From assembly GCA_965200035.1 (NCBI GenBank), contig OZ241334.1:3224001-3288000 (forward strand): a stretch of 64,000 bases of DNA, in the 5' to 3' direction. The stretch comes from UBA1952 sp965200035 (GTDB taxonomy: Bacteria > Bacteroidota > Bacteroidia > Chitinophagales > Chitinophagaceae). The first letter of the stretch is position 1; every line of letters begins with the position of its first letter. This document shows positions 50,536-58,973 of the stretch, piece after piece. A program made the position numbers and the translations under genes. The notes beneath the pieces are model-generated. The model worked only from the letters and a program-made list of their open reading frames with translations. It did no database searches and was not told where the DNA came from.

Positions 50536-53406
50536 TCAATTTTGTACGGATACGAGCCTGTGCGTTGTAGTGCCATCTCTGCCTGTAAGCTCAATGGTAT
50601 ACGTACCGGGCACATTCATCCCAAGGTCAGATTTTTTGAAAACACGGGTAGCGCCATTATCGCCGGATACAAATATTTGGTTGTATAGCACAGCCCCGCT
50701 ATTGCTGATTACTCTTAATATCCGTTCATCGCCGGCTGGTGCTTTTATAGAAATAATATCTGTAACAGGATTGGGATATACCTGAAGCATTTCACCTTCT
50801 GTAAGCTGATTGCGAAGCGTTACAACCTGGCTGAAAGCAGATGTATTATCAGTGTACAGTATCTTCAATCGGTAAAGATTATTGCCCGCCAATGGAGACG
50901 CATCAGTTGACTCATAAGTGATCGTCTGTGTTTCCTGCTTTGCTCCATACTTGCCGATTATACTCCAGTTCCTGCCATCGGCGCTACGCTCCAGCTCAAA
51001 TCCATTGACCGCTCTGTCAGATGTGGTTTTCCAGGTGAGCACATTCTCATCATCCCTGACTACTCCTTCAAAGGATAGTAAATGCACAGGCAGCGGAACA
51101 TTGTTCAGTGCATCAAATGTGAAAGCAGAGCCCGGGCCATTATTGCCTGCGGCAAAATTCATCAAAGAGCCAACCGTACCTCCAAGATTCAGCAGACCGG
51201 AGCTAAAATCAAGTGAAGATGCCGGTGAGCCAACCAGCAACCTCGATCTGGTATTATTGCCGGAAGGATTGCGGATACCCGATACACTAAAGCCAAATAA
51301 TGGCACTGCATTGACGCTGGCGAAAGCACCGCCGTAAGTAGCCGTTACCGTAAAAATTGGGGTAGTGTTAAACGTACCTGAGCTATTGCCGGCATATACA
51401 TAAGCATTACCACCCGTCAGGGAAGCCTGCAGCCCCAATATATTCGTACCCGTAGAAAGCGGTTCGCCTACAATGAGATCGGGATAGCTATCGCCATTGG
51501 CATCGTACATATTGTCGATAGATGCGCCCAGCAATGCATTTAGGTTATAATTATTCAGCAATGAAAGGATAGAAGATGAACGGGGCGATTCAAGTACCTG
51601 AGTTGGAGTAACTCTTGCGCCGGGGCTGGCAGCCGCCTTAAATATGTTCACACTGCCCGTTTGTATAGCAAGCGATAAGGTATTGGTGATAGTGCCGGCC
51701 AATGGTGCACCCACAGCAATATTGCCATTAAGTATGCCATTGGTATTGCGGAGCCCTCTTACAGAGAAGCCAAACAGATTGCCGATGCTTGCCACTACAG
51801 TGCTATTCGGGGAAGTAAGCTGGGTACCAGCTGTGGTGTTTACTGCACTGGCTGTACCAAAGTAAACGGATGCGCGTCCGCCCAATATCTGTCCGCTGGC
51901 AATATTAGTTATAGAACTGATAGCATCGCCGCCCGGAGCGCCCACTACCAGGTCTGGACGGCCATCGGCATTAAAATCGCCCGCAGCATCTACACTATAG
52001 CCAAAGAGTAACTGATCAATATTTACGGCTACCGGCACTATGCCAGCCAGGAGTGTCGGAGGCTGCAGGCTGCTGCCGGCAGAATAGGTGCCACTCCCCT
52101 GGCTATAAAACACGTACGCACCACCTGTTCTGAGCAGCGCAAGCGGCCCGCTGAAGCCGGGCGCTCCAACGAGAATATCTTTTTTGCCATCATTGTTCAG
52201 ATCATTGGTAATAGCTACAGAATAGCCAAAAAGCGCTTTGTTGCCTATATTCAGCAAACTAATCTGAGAGGTATTAACGTTCAGCGTAAGCAATGGCGAC
52301 GGATTGCTGTTGCCGAGCATAGCACCACTATAGTAATATACCTTGCCAATAGTAGCGCCGGTAGGTCCTGAACCCACATTTACAGTCACCTGATCAAGCG
52401 GTGCGCCAACAATAATGTCACTATAACCATCGCTGTCTATATCTTCTCCATCAATGCTAAAGCCAAACAGAGCGCCGGCCACTGCTGTATTAGGCTGCAA
52501 TATTGCATAAGGTGTGGTAGAGAGTCCTGTAGCTGTGCCCGGGAATATGTACACAGCACCTACCTGAGCGGCAGTGCCCGTGCCAAGCAAACTGGTAAGG
52601 CCGGGAGCACCTACGGCTACATCACCATAAGTATCACCATTGACATCGCCCACATATGCAACAGTATATCCGTACAGAGAAGCATTGATCTGGCCGGACA
52701 AGAGCCCGTTCAGCACACCGGAAGCAGAAGTATTCCATTCCGGCTGGCGGGTCAGCGGATCTATAGTTACCGGATACACTGCATCTTTATCATCTACAGA
52801 AATGGTCAGTTCATTTCCTTGTAGCGCGAAGGAAGCGGGCAGAGCACGATTCGTGGCATCCCAGACATGAAGATCATCATAAACAACACGGTCTTTGCTA
52901 TCAGAACCTTTAAGCACCAGTTGGCCATTACCCCGCACATATGGAGATAAATTGCTTTGTATAGACACAGACAAATTGATGGGCCCGTTATCCGGTTTCT
53001 TGTGTAAGATAAAATCCTGGCGCAATCCGGCTATAGTATTGGTATAGCGTACATCGGCATCTTTATAATGGAGCACCAGTAAATTGGATTCATACAGAGA
53101 CTGGCTTTGCAGCGCAAAAGACTTATTATTAATTTGGTTCAAATGAAAAGAGACGGTCCAGTTATCCGGTTGCTGTGTTTGCAGATGCGTTACCTGATAG
53201 CCTGTTGATGAAATCGTACAAGCGAAACTTTGTTTGGAATTGGTGGTGTTGAACGTATTAAAGCAAGCATCATGAAAAGAGTAAGCATCTTTAGTTATCT
53301 GCTGTTCCACTTTTTGTTGCCAGTCTGCTGTTATAGCGCTGTTTTTTGCATCTGTTCTGAGTCCGGTGAGTAATGCAATGATTGCGAATAGGGTGATCTG
53401 TTTCAT
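50536..53406 (-). CDS. FG-GAP beta-propeller protein with T9SS type A sorting domain
   Basis: A 956-aa exported protein (signal to GLRTDA). An N-terminal beta region of about 215 residues precedes an integrin-alpha-like propeller of about seven FG-GAP repeats. Each repeat has a calcium loop: DVNGDTYGDVAVGAPG, DIDSDGYSDIIVGAP, DLNNDGKKDILVGAPG, DFNADGRPDLVVGAPG, DANGDSYPDLIVGEP. Then a FN3-like segment (VLTWKTTSDRAVNGFELERS) and a sorting domain (LQVYPNPVTDIISI, VPGTYTIEL). Probably a surface adhesin; the ligand is unknown. Confidence 0.9.
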   Translation of the reverse strand: MKQITLFAIIALLTGLRTDAKNSAITADWQQKVEQQITKDAYSFHDACFNTFNTTNSKQSFACTISSTGYQVTHLQTQQPDNWTVSFHLNQINNKSFALQSQSLYESNLLVLHYKDADVRYTNTIAGLRQDFILHKKPDNGPINLSVSIQSNLSPYVRGNGQLVLKGSDSKDRVVYDDLHVWDATNRALPASFALQGNELTISVDDKDAVYPVTIDPLTRQPEWNTSASGVLNGLLSGQINASLYGYTVAYVGDVNGDTYGDVAVGAPGLTSLLGTGTAAQVGAVYIFPGTATGLSTTPYAILQPNTAVAGALFGFSIDGEDIDSDGYSDIIVGAPLDQVTVNVGSGPTGATIGKVYYYSGAMLGNSNPSPLLTLNVNTSQISLLNIGNKALFGYSVAITNDLNNDGKKDILVGAPGFSGPLALLRTGGAYVFYSQGSGTYSAGSSLQPPTLLAGIVPVAVNIDQLLFGYSVDAAGDFNADGRPDLVVGAPGGDAISSITNIASGQILGGRASVYFGTASAVNTTAGTQLTSPNSTVVASIGNLFGFSVRGLRNTNGILNGNIAVGAPLAGTITNTLSLAIQTGSVNIFKAAASPGARVTPTQVLESPRSSSILSLLNNYNLNALLGASIDNMYDANGDSYPDLIVGEPLSTGTNILGLQASLTGGNAYVYAGNSSGTFNTTPIFTVTATYGGAFASVNAVPLFGFSVSGIRNPSGNNTRSRLLVGSPASSLDFSSGLLNLGGTVGSLMNFAAGNNGPGSAFTFDALNNVPLPVHLLSFEGVVRDDENVLTWKTTSDRAVNGFELERSADGRNWSIIGKYGAKQETQTITYESTDASPLAGNNLYRLKILYTDNTSAFSQVVTLRNQLTEGEMLQVYPNPVTDIISIKAPAGDERILRVISNSGAVLYNQIFVSGDNGATRVFKKSDLGMNVPGTYTIELTGRDGTTTHRLVSVQN

Positions 53407-53753
53407 ACCTGTCTTGTTTTATACCTGTGAAAATATTAAACAAGGTTGCATAAAATTATTACCATCACAATCGTTAATTAATCATTATCAACACCGTTAA
53501 ATAACGTAAATAATTACTTTTATAAATATTTTAATTTGATTATGAATATTATGTACGTCTGTATAAAAAATTGTTTTTACGAATCATAAAATATTAAATT
53601 GTTGCTAAAAAGTTAATATAGTGTAAATTTTTTTTCGATTGATTAATAACATATTAGTAATAGTCTTTCGATTAAATACCGTTAAATAACGGCGTTGGCA
53701 TAAATTCCAAATTGCTATTTTTGGTTTCTGATTTGTAATTAAAAATAATAGCA
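53407..53753. other. AT-rich divergent promoter region
   Basis: 347 bases, very AT-rich, between divergent genes. CCGTTAAATAACG occurs twice (around 53490 and 53678), a possible operator. A promoter for the plus gene lies at 53695-53723. Confidence 0.5.
53695..53723 (+). promoter_or_regulatory. -33/-7 promoter of the signalling operon
   Basis: TTG at 53695-53697, then an 18-nt spacer and TATTTTTG at 53716-53723 (exact -7). The ATG at 53754 is 30 nt downstream. The CCGTTAAATAACGG inverted motif just upstream could bind a regulator. Confidence 0.6.
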
Positions 53754-54212
53754 ATGAAAAAAAATCTATTTGTTATCCTTGCAGCACTTTCTGTGCTCCC
53801 TTCCTGCCGGCATCATGTGAAGATGCCTGAGGAAAATATTCCCTATTCAACGCTTATTCCGATTGACACGGCCAATAAGATGATCAAAAGCTATCTCGAT
53901 GGCGTTAACTGCAATGAAAATCCCGAAGCTATTAAAGCGTTAAGGTTTGATGCTGATTCACTTAGAGCTTATCTGAGTGATCCACATATTAAAAACATAA
54001 AGTTTGTATTTGCCAATACACTGGCTTATGCCAACTCACCTTACTCGGGCAAAAGGCCGCCACTCAATTCTCATGTTTTAACTATTATATTGGCCGGGTA
54101 TGATGAGTTTGGCAATTATGTGTATAAAAACAATCAGGTTTATGAAAATTGCTTCCCATGCCCTAACAACTGTGGACCCGGCCAATCCGGCGAGGACTAT
54201 CTCGCTCAATAA
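53754..54212 (+). CDS. Lipoprotein of the four-gene signalling unit
   Basis: A 152-aa lipoprotein (signal ending VLPSC, Cys17). The mature part is helical (IDTANKMIKSYLDGVNC, DADSLRAYLSDPHIKN) and then beta-like (SHVLTIILAGYDEFGNYVY). It ends in a Cys/Pro-rich tail (NCFPCPNNCGPGQSGED). The family is not recognised. It starts an operon: 3 nt to the membrane protein, which overlaps the kinase. It may be the outer sensor of that system, which is inference. Confidence 0.8.
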   Translation: MKKNLFVILAALSVLPSCRHHVKMPEENIPYSTLIPIDTANKMIKSYLDGVNCNENPEAIKALRFDADSLRAYLSDPHIKNIKFVFANTLAYANSPYSGKRPPLNSHVLTIILAGYDEFGNYVYKNNQVYENCFPCPNNCGPGQSGEDYLAQ

Positions 54213-54215
54213 TTT

Positions 54216-54869
54216 ATGGTTTTCCCTATTCAAAACGTCCTGTACTTTATAACATTGATTGCAGTCACTGCTTATGGGATCTTCAGATTCAATAAACTTT
54301 CCAGCTCTGTCAGGATCATCGTAGTGCTGACAGGTATTGCGTTGATCTCTGAGCTGATTGCCTCCTACAGTGTAATAAAGTACAGGACCAATACTGCTGT
54401 CTATCACCTGTATAATATGGTAGAACTTGGATTAATCGGTCTGTATTTTGATCGCGTGCTGCAATTCCCACGAAAAAATGTGCTTGCTATCTGCATTGCG
54501 GCACTTAGCTGCGTGGGTTTTGCGGTTAACGCCTATTATTTCCAGCATCTGTCGGCACTTAATTCAAATTTTTTATTATTTGAAGGTTTTTGTACAATCA
54601 CTTTATGCCTGATCACACTGCGCAGAATGTTCCTGAGCAATAAAGAGACTAGTTTTAGAACCAATCCTGACTTCTGGATGTGCCTGCTGTTTATGCTTTA
54701 TTGGTGCAGTACCTATGTAAGCTGGGCCTTTTGGGAAATTGTTATAATGAAAAACATGAAGATTATATTTATCATGCAAAACATGTTTTGGCTGATAAAT
54801 ATGATTACCTATGTAGGCATCGGTCTTGTATTCATGATTAATAAACCTAAAACGGCGCCTCATGAATGA
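54216..54869 (+). CDS. Multi-TM membrane protein upstream of a histidine kinase
   Basis: A 217-aa protein with about six to seven hydrophobic helices (NVLYFITLIAVTAYGIF to MITYVGIGLVFMI) and short loops. No known family recognised. It is 3 nt after the lipoprotein and overlaps the kinase start by 8 nt. In this place it could be the membrane receptor that signals to the otherwise sensor-less kinase; inference from coupling. Confidence 0.8.
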   Translation: MVFPIQNVLYFITLIAVTAYGIFRFNKLSSSVRIIVVLTGIALISELIASYSVIKYRTNTAVYHLYNMVELGLIGLYFDRVLQFPRKNVLAICIAALSCVGFAVNAYYFQHLSALNSNFLLFEGFCTITLCLITLRRMFLSNKETSFRTNPDFWMCLLFMLYWCSTYVSWAFWEIVIMKNMKIIFIMQNMFWLINMITYVGIGLVFMINKPKTAPHE

Positions 54870-55644
54870 TCATTACCTGATACCGCTCATCCTTTTCGGT
54901 TCGCTGGTGCTCATCATGTTCGTTTTCACGATCGGCAGCTTCATGATAATTCAGAAGCAGAAACAGCAGCGTGCCAAAATCGAGCAGCGCGAAACGGAGC
55001 AACGCTATCAGAATGAGCTGTTGAATGTAAAGCTGGAAGTGCAGGAAAATGCGCTGAATATGGTGTCCAGGGAAATTCATGACAATGTTGGCCAAGAGCT
55101 CAGTATCGTACGGATGCAGCTGTTCAATGCCTCAAGGGCAGCCTCGCTTGAAATGGCTAAAGAATTATGCACCACTGCCACGGAGCTGCTGGGCAATTCC
55201 ATTACTGAGCTGCGCAACCTCAGCCATGTGCTGAATGGCGAGATGATAGCCCGCCTCGGCCTTATTGCTGCCATCCAGAAAGAGCTGGTGTTTGTAAATG
55301 CGGTATATCCCGCGCAGGGCAGCCTTACGCTGGGTGGCGATGAAATCCAGTTGTCCGATGAGCAGGATTTGCTTCTGTTCCGTATCGTGCAGCAGGCGAT
55401 CGGCAATATTCACCGGCACGCCAACGCTACAGAATATACCATTGACATCCGCTACCATGCTCAAAAGATTGCCATCGTCATCCGTGATAATGGCGAAGGT
55501 TTTAAAAATACCGATGGCCATCAGCCCAGTGGAATCGGCCTGATTAATATAAGCGAACGTGCCAGAATGCTTGGCGGAGAAGTCTCCTTCGGCAATAATC
55601 CTGACCGCGGCGCCTACGTGCAACTCTCCCTGAATCTTCTTTAA
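54862..55644 (+). CDS. NarX/DesK-type sensor histidine kinase without sensor domain
   Basis: A 260-aa kinase. One membrane helix (PLILFGSLVLIMFVFTIG, 8-30), then a coiled coil (31-66), HisKA_3 with H73 in SREIHDNVGQELS, and an HATPase domain with QQAIGNIHRHANA, RDNGEGF and PSGIGLINISERA. There is no extracytoplasmic sensor domain, so input should come from a partner, plausibly the preceding membrane protein and lipoprotein. It is followed 20 nt later by its likely regulator. Confidence 0.93.
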   Translation: MNDHYLIPLILFGSLVLIMFVFTIGSFMIIQKQKQQRAKIEQRETEQRYQNELLNVKLEVQENALNMVSREIHDNVGQELSIVRMQLFNASRAASLEMAKELCTTATELLGNSITELRNLSHVLNGEMIARLGLIAAIQKELVFVNAVYPAQGSLTLGGDEIQLSDEQDLLLFRIVQQAIGNIHRHANATEYTIDIRYHAQKIAIVIRDNGEGFKNTDGHQPSGIGLINISERARMLGGEVSFGNNPDRGAYVQLSLNLL

Positions 55645-55664
55645 CTTATTAAAACGATCCCAAA

Positions 55665-56303
55665 ATGATACGAGTAGCTATTGCCGATGACCACGCCATG
55701 ATGTGCAGTGGCATCAGTGCGCTGATTTCCAGTTTCCCCGATTTTGAAGTAACCATTAAAGCCGCAGACGGCAAAGAGCTGCTCGACCGCATCAAAGTAG
55801 CCGATGCCAGGCCGGATATCTGTGTGCTCGATATAAATATGCCCGTGCTGAACGGCTATGAGACGCTCAATATCCTGACCAAAGACTATCCGGATATCAA
55901 TGTGCTGGTGCTTTCGATGTACGACAATGAATTCAGCATCATCAAAATGCTGAGCGGCGGCGCCAAAGGATACATCTTCAAAGACAGCGATCCGCTCAAG
56001 TTCGAGGAGGCGCTGACCACCGTGAGCGGCGGCAATTATTACCATTCCGATTTTGTGACCCACCGGCTGCTGTCCACCATTCATTATTCCAAAAGCATGC
56101 TCCCCAATATCACGCAGAAAGAGCTGCGCTTTCTGGAGCTTTGCTGCACCGAGCTTACCTATAAGGAAATGGGGGAGATCATGGGCGTAAGCTCGCGCAC
56201 CGTAGAGGGCTACCGCGATACGCTCTTTCATAAGCTGCAGATGAAAACAAGGACCGGACTGGCCATGTATGCGATCAAAATGGGACTGGTGAGCCTCAAA
56301 TAA
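55665..56303 (+). CDS. LuxR/NarL-family response regulator
   Basis: A 212-aa regulator. Receiver domain with D8/D9 and the phospho-acceptor D56 in CVLDINMPVLNG. C-terminal LuxR-type helix-turn-helix (TYKEMGEIMGVSSRTVEGYRD). It is the cognate partner of the HisKA_3 kinase just upstream and probably controls its own operon and others. The target sites are not known. Confidence 0.93.
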   Translation: MIRVAIADDHAMMCSGISALISSFPDFEVTIKAADGKELLDRIKVADARPDICVLDINMPVLNGYETLNILTKDYPDINVLVLSMYDNEFSIIKMLSGGAKGYIFKDSDPLKFEEALTTVSGGNYYHSDFVTHRLLSTIHYSKSMLPNITQKELRFLELCCTELTYKEMGEIMGVSSRTVEGYRDTLFHKLQMKTRTGLAMYAIKMGLVSLK

Positions 56304-56318
56304 GCCCCGTGCATTACC

Positions 56319-56326
56319 TACCTTTG
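56319..56326 (+). promoter_or_regulatory. -7 promoter box directly before pheS
   Basis: TACCTTTG, exact match. Only 5 nt (CCGCT) separate it from the ATG at 56332, predicting transcription from the start codon itself (leaderless mRNA). Confidence 0.65.
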
Positions 56327-56331
56327 CCGCT

Positions 56332-57357
56332 ATGCAATCCTTACAGGAGCTCATTGCAGCTCACGAACCGGACATAAAAGCCTTTGCGCCTGCCAATGCC
56401 GCAGACCTCGAAGCCTACCGCATCAGATACCTGGGCACAAAGGGCATTGTAAAAAGCCTTTTCGGTGAAATGAAGAACGTGCCGCCCGACCAGAAAAAGG
56501 AAGTCGGTCAGGTGCTGAATGCCTTTAAAATACTCGCCGAAGGCGCATTTGAGCAATATAAGCACCTGCAAAGCGGAGACGCGGGCAAAACGCCTGCGCA
56601 GGATATTTCCCTGCCCGGAATCGCCCTGCCGGCAGGTACGCGCCACCCATTGCGAATGGTAGAAAATCAGATCGTCTCCATCTTCGAAAAGATCGGCTTC
56701 TCCGTGGCCACAGGCCCGGAGATCGAGGACGACTGGCACAACTTTACCTCGCTCAATATGCCCGAAGACCATACTGCCCGCGATATGCAGGACACGTTTT
56801 ACGTATCCCGGCATCCGGATTGGGTGCTGCGTACGCATACATCCTCCGTACAGGCGCGGATACTGGAGCAGGGGCACCTGCCGGTAAGGGTGATCTGTCC
56901 CGGCCGTGTGTACCGCAATGAAACGATCAGCGCCCGCGCGCACTGCTTCTTTCACCAGTGCGAAGGCCTGTATGTGGACAAAAATGTATCTTTCGCAGAC
57001 CTCAAGCAGACCCTCTATTACTTTGTGACCGAGATGTTCGGCGAAGGAACCAAAGTGCGCTTCCGCCCCTCCTACTTCCCTTTCACAGAGCCGAGCGCGG
57101 AGATGGATATATCCTGTACCGTATGCGGTGGAAGCGGCTGCAGCCTGTGCAAGCATACCGGCTGGGTAGAGATACTGGGCTGCGGCATGGTGCACCCGAA
57201 TATGCTCCGCAACTTCGGCATAGATCCCGAAGTCTATACGGGCTTCGCCTTCGGCATGGGCGTAGAGCGCATCACCCAGATCAAGTATCAGGTAAACGAC
57301 CTGAGGCTGTACTCGCAGAACGATGTGCGTTTTTTAAAACAATTCCAGTCTTTGTAA
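56332..57357 (+). CDS. pheS: Phenylalanine--tRNA ligase alpha subunit
   Basis: A 341-aa class II synthetase subunit; with PheT it charges tRNA-Phe. N-terminal coiled coil, then motif 1 region HPLRMVENQIVSIFEKIGF, motif 2 PGRVYRNETISARAH, and motif 3 GFAFGMGVERI. The FRPSYFPFTEPSAE strand and a zinc-ribbon-like CTVCGGSGCSLCKHTGW are as in other PheS proteins. pheT is not adjacent, as often in Bacteroidota. Predicted leaderless. Confidence 0.96.
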   Translation: MQSLQELIAAHEPDIKAFAPANAADLEAYRIRYLGTKGIVKSLFGEMKNVPPDQKKEVGQVLNAFKILAEGAFEQYKHLQSGDAGKTPAQDISLPGIALPAGTRHPLRMVENQIVSIFEKIGFSVATGPEIEDDWHNFTSLNMPEDHTARDMQDTFYVSRHPDWVLRTHTSSVQARILEQGHLPVRVICPGRVYRNETISARAHCFFHQCEGLYVDKNVSFADLKQTLYYFVTEMFGEGTKVRFRPSYFPFTEPSAEMDISCTVCGGSGCSLCKHTGWVEILGCGMVHPNMLRNFGIDPEVYTGFAFGMGVERITQIKYQVNDLRLYSQNDVRFLKQFQSL

Positions 57358-57488
57358 TGCAAAATTGAGAATGCAAAATTGAGAATGCAAAACCAATGAT
57401 TAGAAGATACAAATGCAAATTAAATGAGCAGATGCTATAGATGCAACAACAGGGTTTTGCATTCTGAATTTTGCATTTTAAATTAAAA
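57357..57488. repeat. Inverted copies of the TTTTGCATTC repeat between pheS and the SDR gene
   Basis: 57357-57395 holds three ATGCAAAATTGAG modules. 57453-57488 holds the opposite orientation (TTTTGCATTCTGAATTTTGC), ending next to the ATG at 57489. Arms 57373-57393 and 57456-57476 pair over 21 bp with one mismatch, so the intergenic transcript can fold into a long hairpin that may end pheS transcription. Confidence 0.75.
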
Positions 57489-58472
57489 ATGATTTTACTA
57501 ACCGGCGCCAGTGGTTTTCTCGGACAGCATCTTATACGGCGGCTCAGTGCCGGCGGTGCGGTGGTCCGCGCCTTGTACCACCATACGCCGCCGGCAGCGC
57601 ATCTGGCCGCATTGCCCGGCGTTCATTGGGTACAGTGCGATCTGCTGGATGTATTTGCGGTGGAAGAAGTGTTTGACGGCGTAGAAGAAGTCTATCACTG
57701 CGCCGCCATCGTATCCTTTGATCCTTCTAAAAAAGAAGAGCTGATTCACCTGAATGTAGAAGGTACTGCCAATGTGGTGGATGCTGCGCTGGAGGCTGGT
57801 GTACGGAAAATGATCGCCATCAGCTCGGTTGCCGCGCTTGGGCGGGCAGCACAGGAAGGGTCGCTCATTACAGAAAATGCAGACTGGGAGGAAAGCAGCC
57901 GCAATTCGGCTTACGGCATCAGTAAATACTATGCTGAAATGGAAGTCTGGCGCGGCATCGGTGAAGGGCTGGATGCGGTAGTGCTCAATCCCGGCATTAT
58001 TCTCGGCGAGGGCGACTGGAGCAAAGGTTCTGCAAAGCTGATGAAAGTGGTGGACGATGAATTTTCCTACTACACCGCCGGCGTCAATGCATGGGTAGAT
58101 GTGCAGGACGTAGTCTCGGCAGCCATTGCGCTGATGCAGTCAGCCATCACCGCTGAGCGCTATATACTGAGCGCCGGCAACTTCGCTTATTTTGATATCT
58201 TCTCAAAGATGGCTGCGTCACTCAGCAAAAAGCCGCCGCGCATCAGGGCCTCGCCCTTCGTTACCAATCTGGTGGCGCGCTGGTCCTTATTCAAAAGCAG
58301 GATAGGCAAGACAGAGCCGACCATCACCCCGGAAACCGCCCGTACGGCGCAGGCTCAATGCTTCTATGACAATAGCAAGCTGCTGAGCGCTTTACCCGCC
58401 TTCCGGTACACACCTATTGAAGATACCGTTCAGCGAATGGCCCAGGCATACCTGGCTGGCAAGCCGGAATAA
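57489..58472 (+). CDS. NAD-dependent epimerase/dehydratase-family (extended SDR) protein
   Basis: 327 aa from the ATG at 57489 (the frame opens at a TTG, 57471, inside the repeat). Cofactor motif TGASGFLGQHLIRRL, then VQCDLLDV, active-site YGISKYYAE (Y-x3-K) and VLNPGIILGEGDW. The family includes dihydroflavonol-reductase-like and 3-beta-hydroxysteroid-like enzymes; the substrate is unknown. It has no operon partner. Confidence 0.88.
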   Translation: MILLTGASGFLGQHLIRRLSAGGAVVRALYHHTPPAAHLAALPGVHWVQCDLLDVFAVEEVFDGVEEVYHCAAIVSFDPSKKEELIHLNVEGTANVVDAALEAGVRKMIAISSVAALGRAAQEGSLITENADWEESSRNSAYGISKYYAEMEVWRGIGEGLDAVVLNPGIILGEGDWSKGSAKLMKVVDDEFSYYTAGVNAWVDVQDVVSAAIALMQSAITAERYILSAGNFAYFDIFSKMAASLSKKPPRIRASPFVTNLVARWSLFKSRIGKTEPTITPETARTAQAQCFYDNSKLLSALPAFRYTPIEDTVQRMAQAYLAGKPE

Positions 58473-58568
58473 TTGGTGCGCAAGCGCTGCTGACCTTCAA
58501 TCTGTCAGGGGTGAACAGGATATCAGGGGTCATTAATACGAAAACAGGGAACATTTCTGCAGCGCGCT

Positions 58569-58779
58569 CATTTCCGGCTGGTGAGCTATGATTTCGGGGT
58601 GGTGATGAGCCATTTCCGGCTGGTAATACATCGTTTCTGGCTGGTGAACTATGATTTCCGGGTGGTATAATGCAATTTCCGGGTGGTGATATACCATTTT
58701 CGGATGGTCATGTATGATTTCCGGCTGGTCATTAGCCATTTCCGGGCGTTCATATATGATTTCCGGGTGGTATGATGCT
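58569..58779 (-). repeat. 21-bp-period tandem array with CCGG core, 10 units
   Basis: On the plus strand the core TTTCCGG(C/G)TGGT recurs with its CCGG at 58574, 58595, 58616, 58637, 58658, 58679, 58700, 58721, 58742 and 58763, each 21 bases apart; a few units have one substitution. On the minus strand the core is ACCACCCGGAAAT, sharing ACCCGGAA with the array at 24377-24638. The minus frame 58533-58799 (TTG start) would read heptads like HPEIIxx but has no ATG or promoter. It is intergenic between the SDR gene and a tiny protein gene. Confidence 0.9.
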
Positions 58780-58877
58780 TCAAAAAGCTGACTTATCAAG
58801 GGTGTAAAGTCTACTATACCGGTTTACACTTCCCCTTTCGGTCGCAGTACAGGTTCATTTGATTTCCGGCAGCTTAT

Positions 58878-58907
58878 GTCATGCTGACGCAAGGAAACAT
58901 CCCACAG
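58878..58907 (-). repeat. REP-like interspersed repeat, copy 4
   Basis: GTCATGCTGACGCAAGGAA followed by ACATCCCACAG on the plus strand, the complement of copies 1 and 3. It lies about 100 nt from the 21-bp array. Confidence 0.8.
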
Positions 58908-58973
58908 CGACTGGTAAGGTCTTCCTCTGCTGGCATGATTCATACTATCTGTATTATAGAAAAGCTACAGATC

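Noticed and set aside
24377..58779. Arrays considered as CRISPR
   Set aside because: The unit is 21 bp in all with a short core; CRISPR repeats are longer, with separate unique spacers of about 30 bp, and no cas genes are present.
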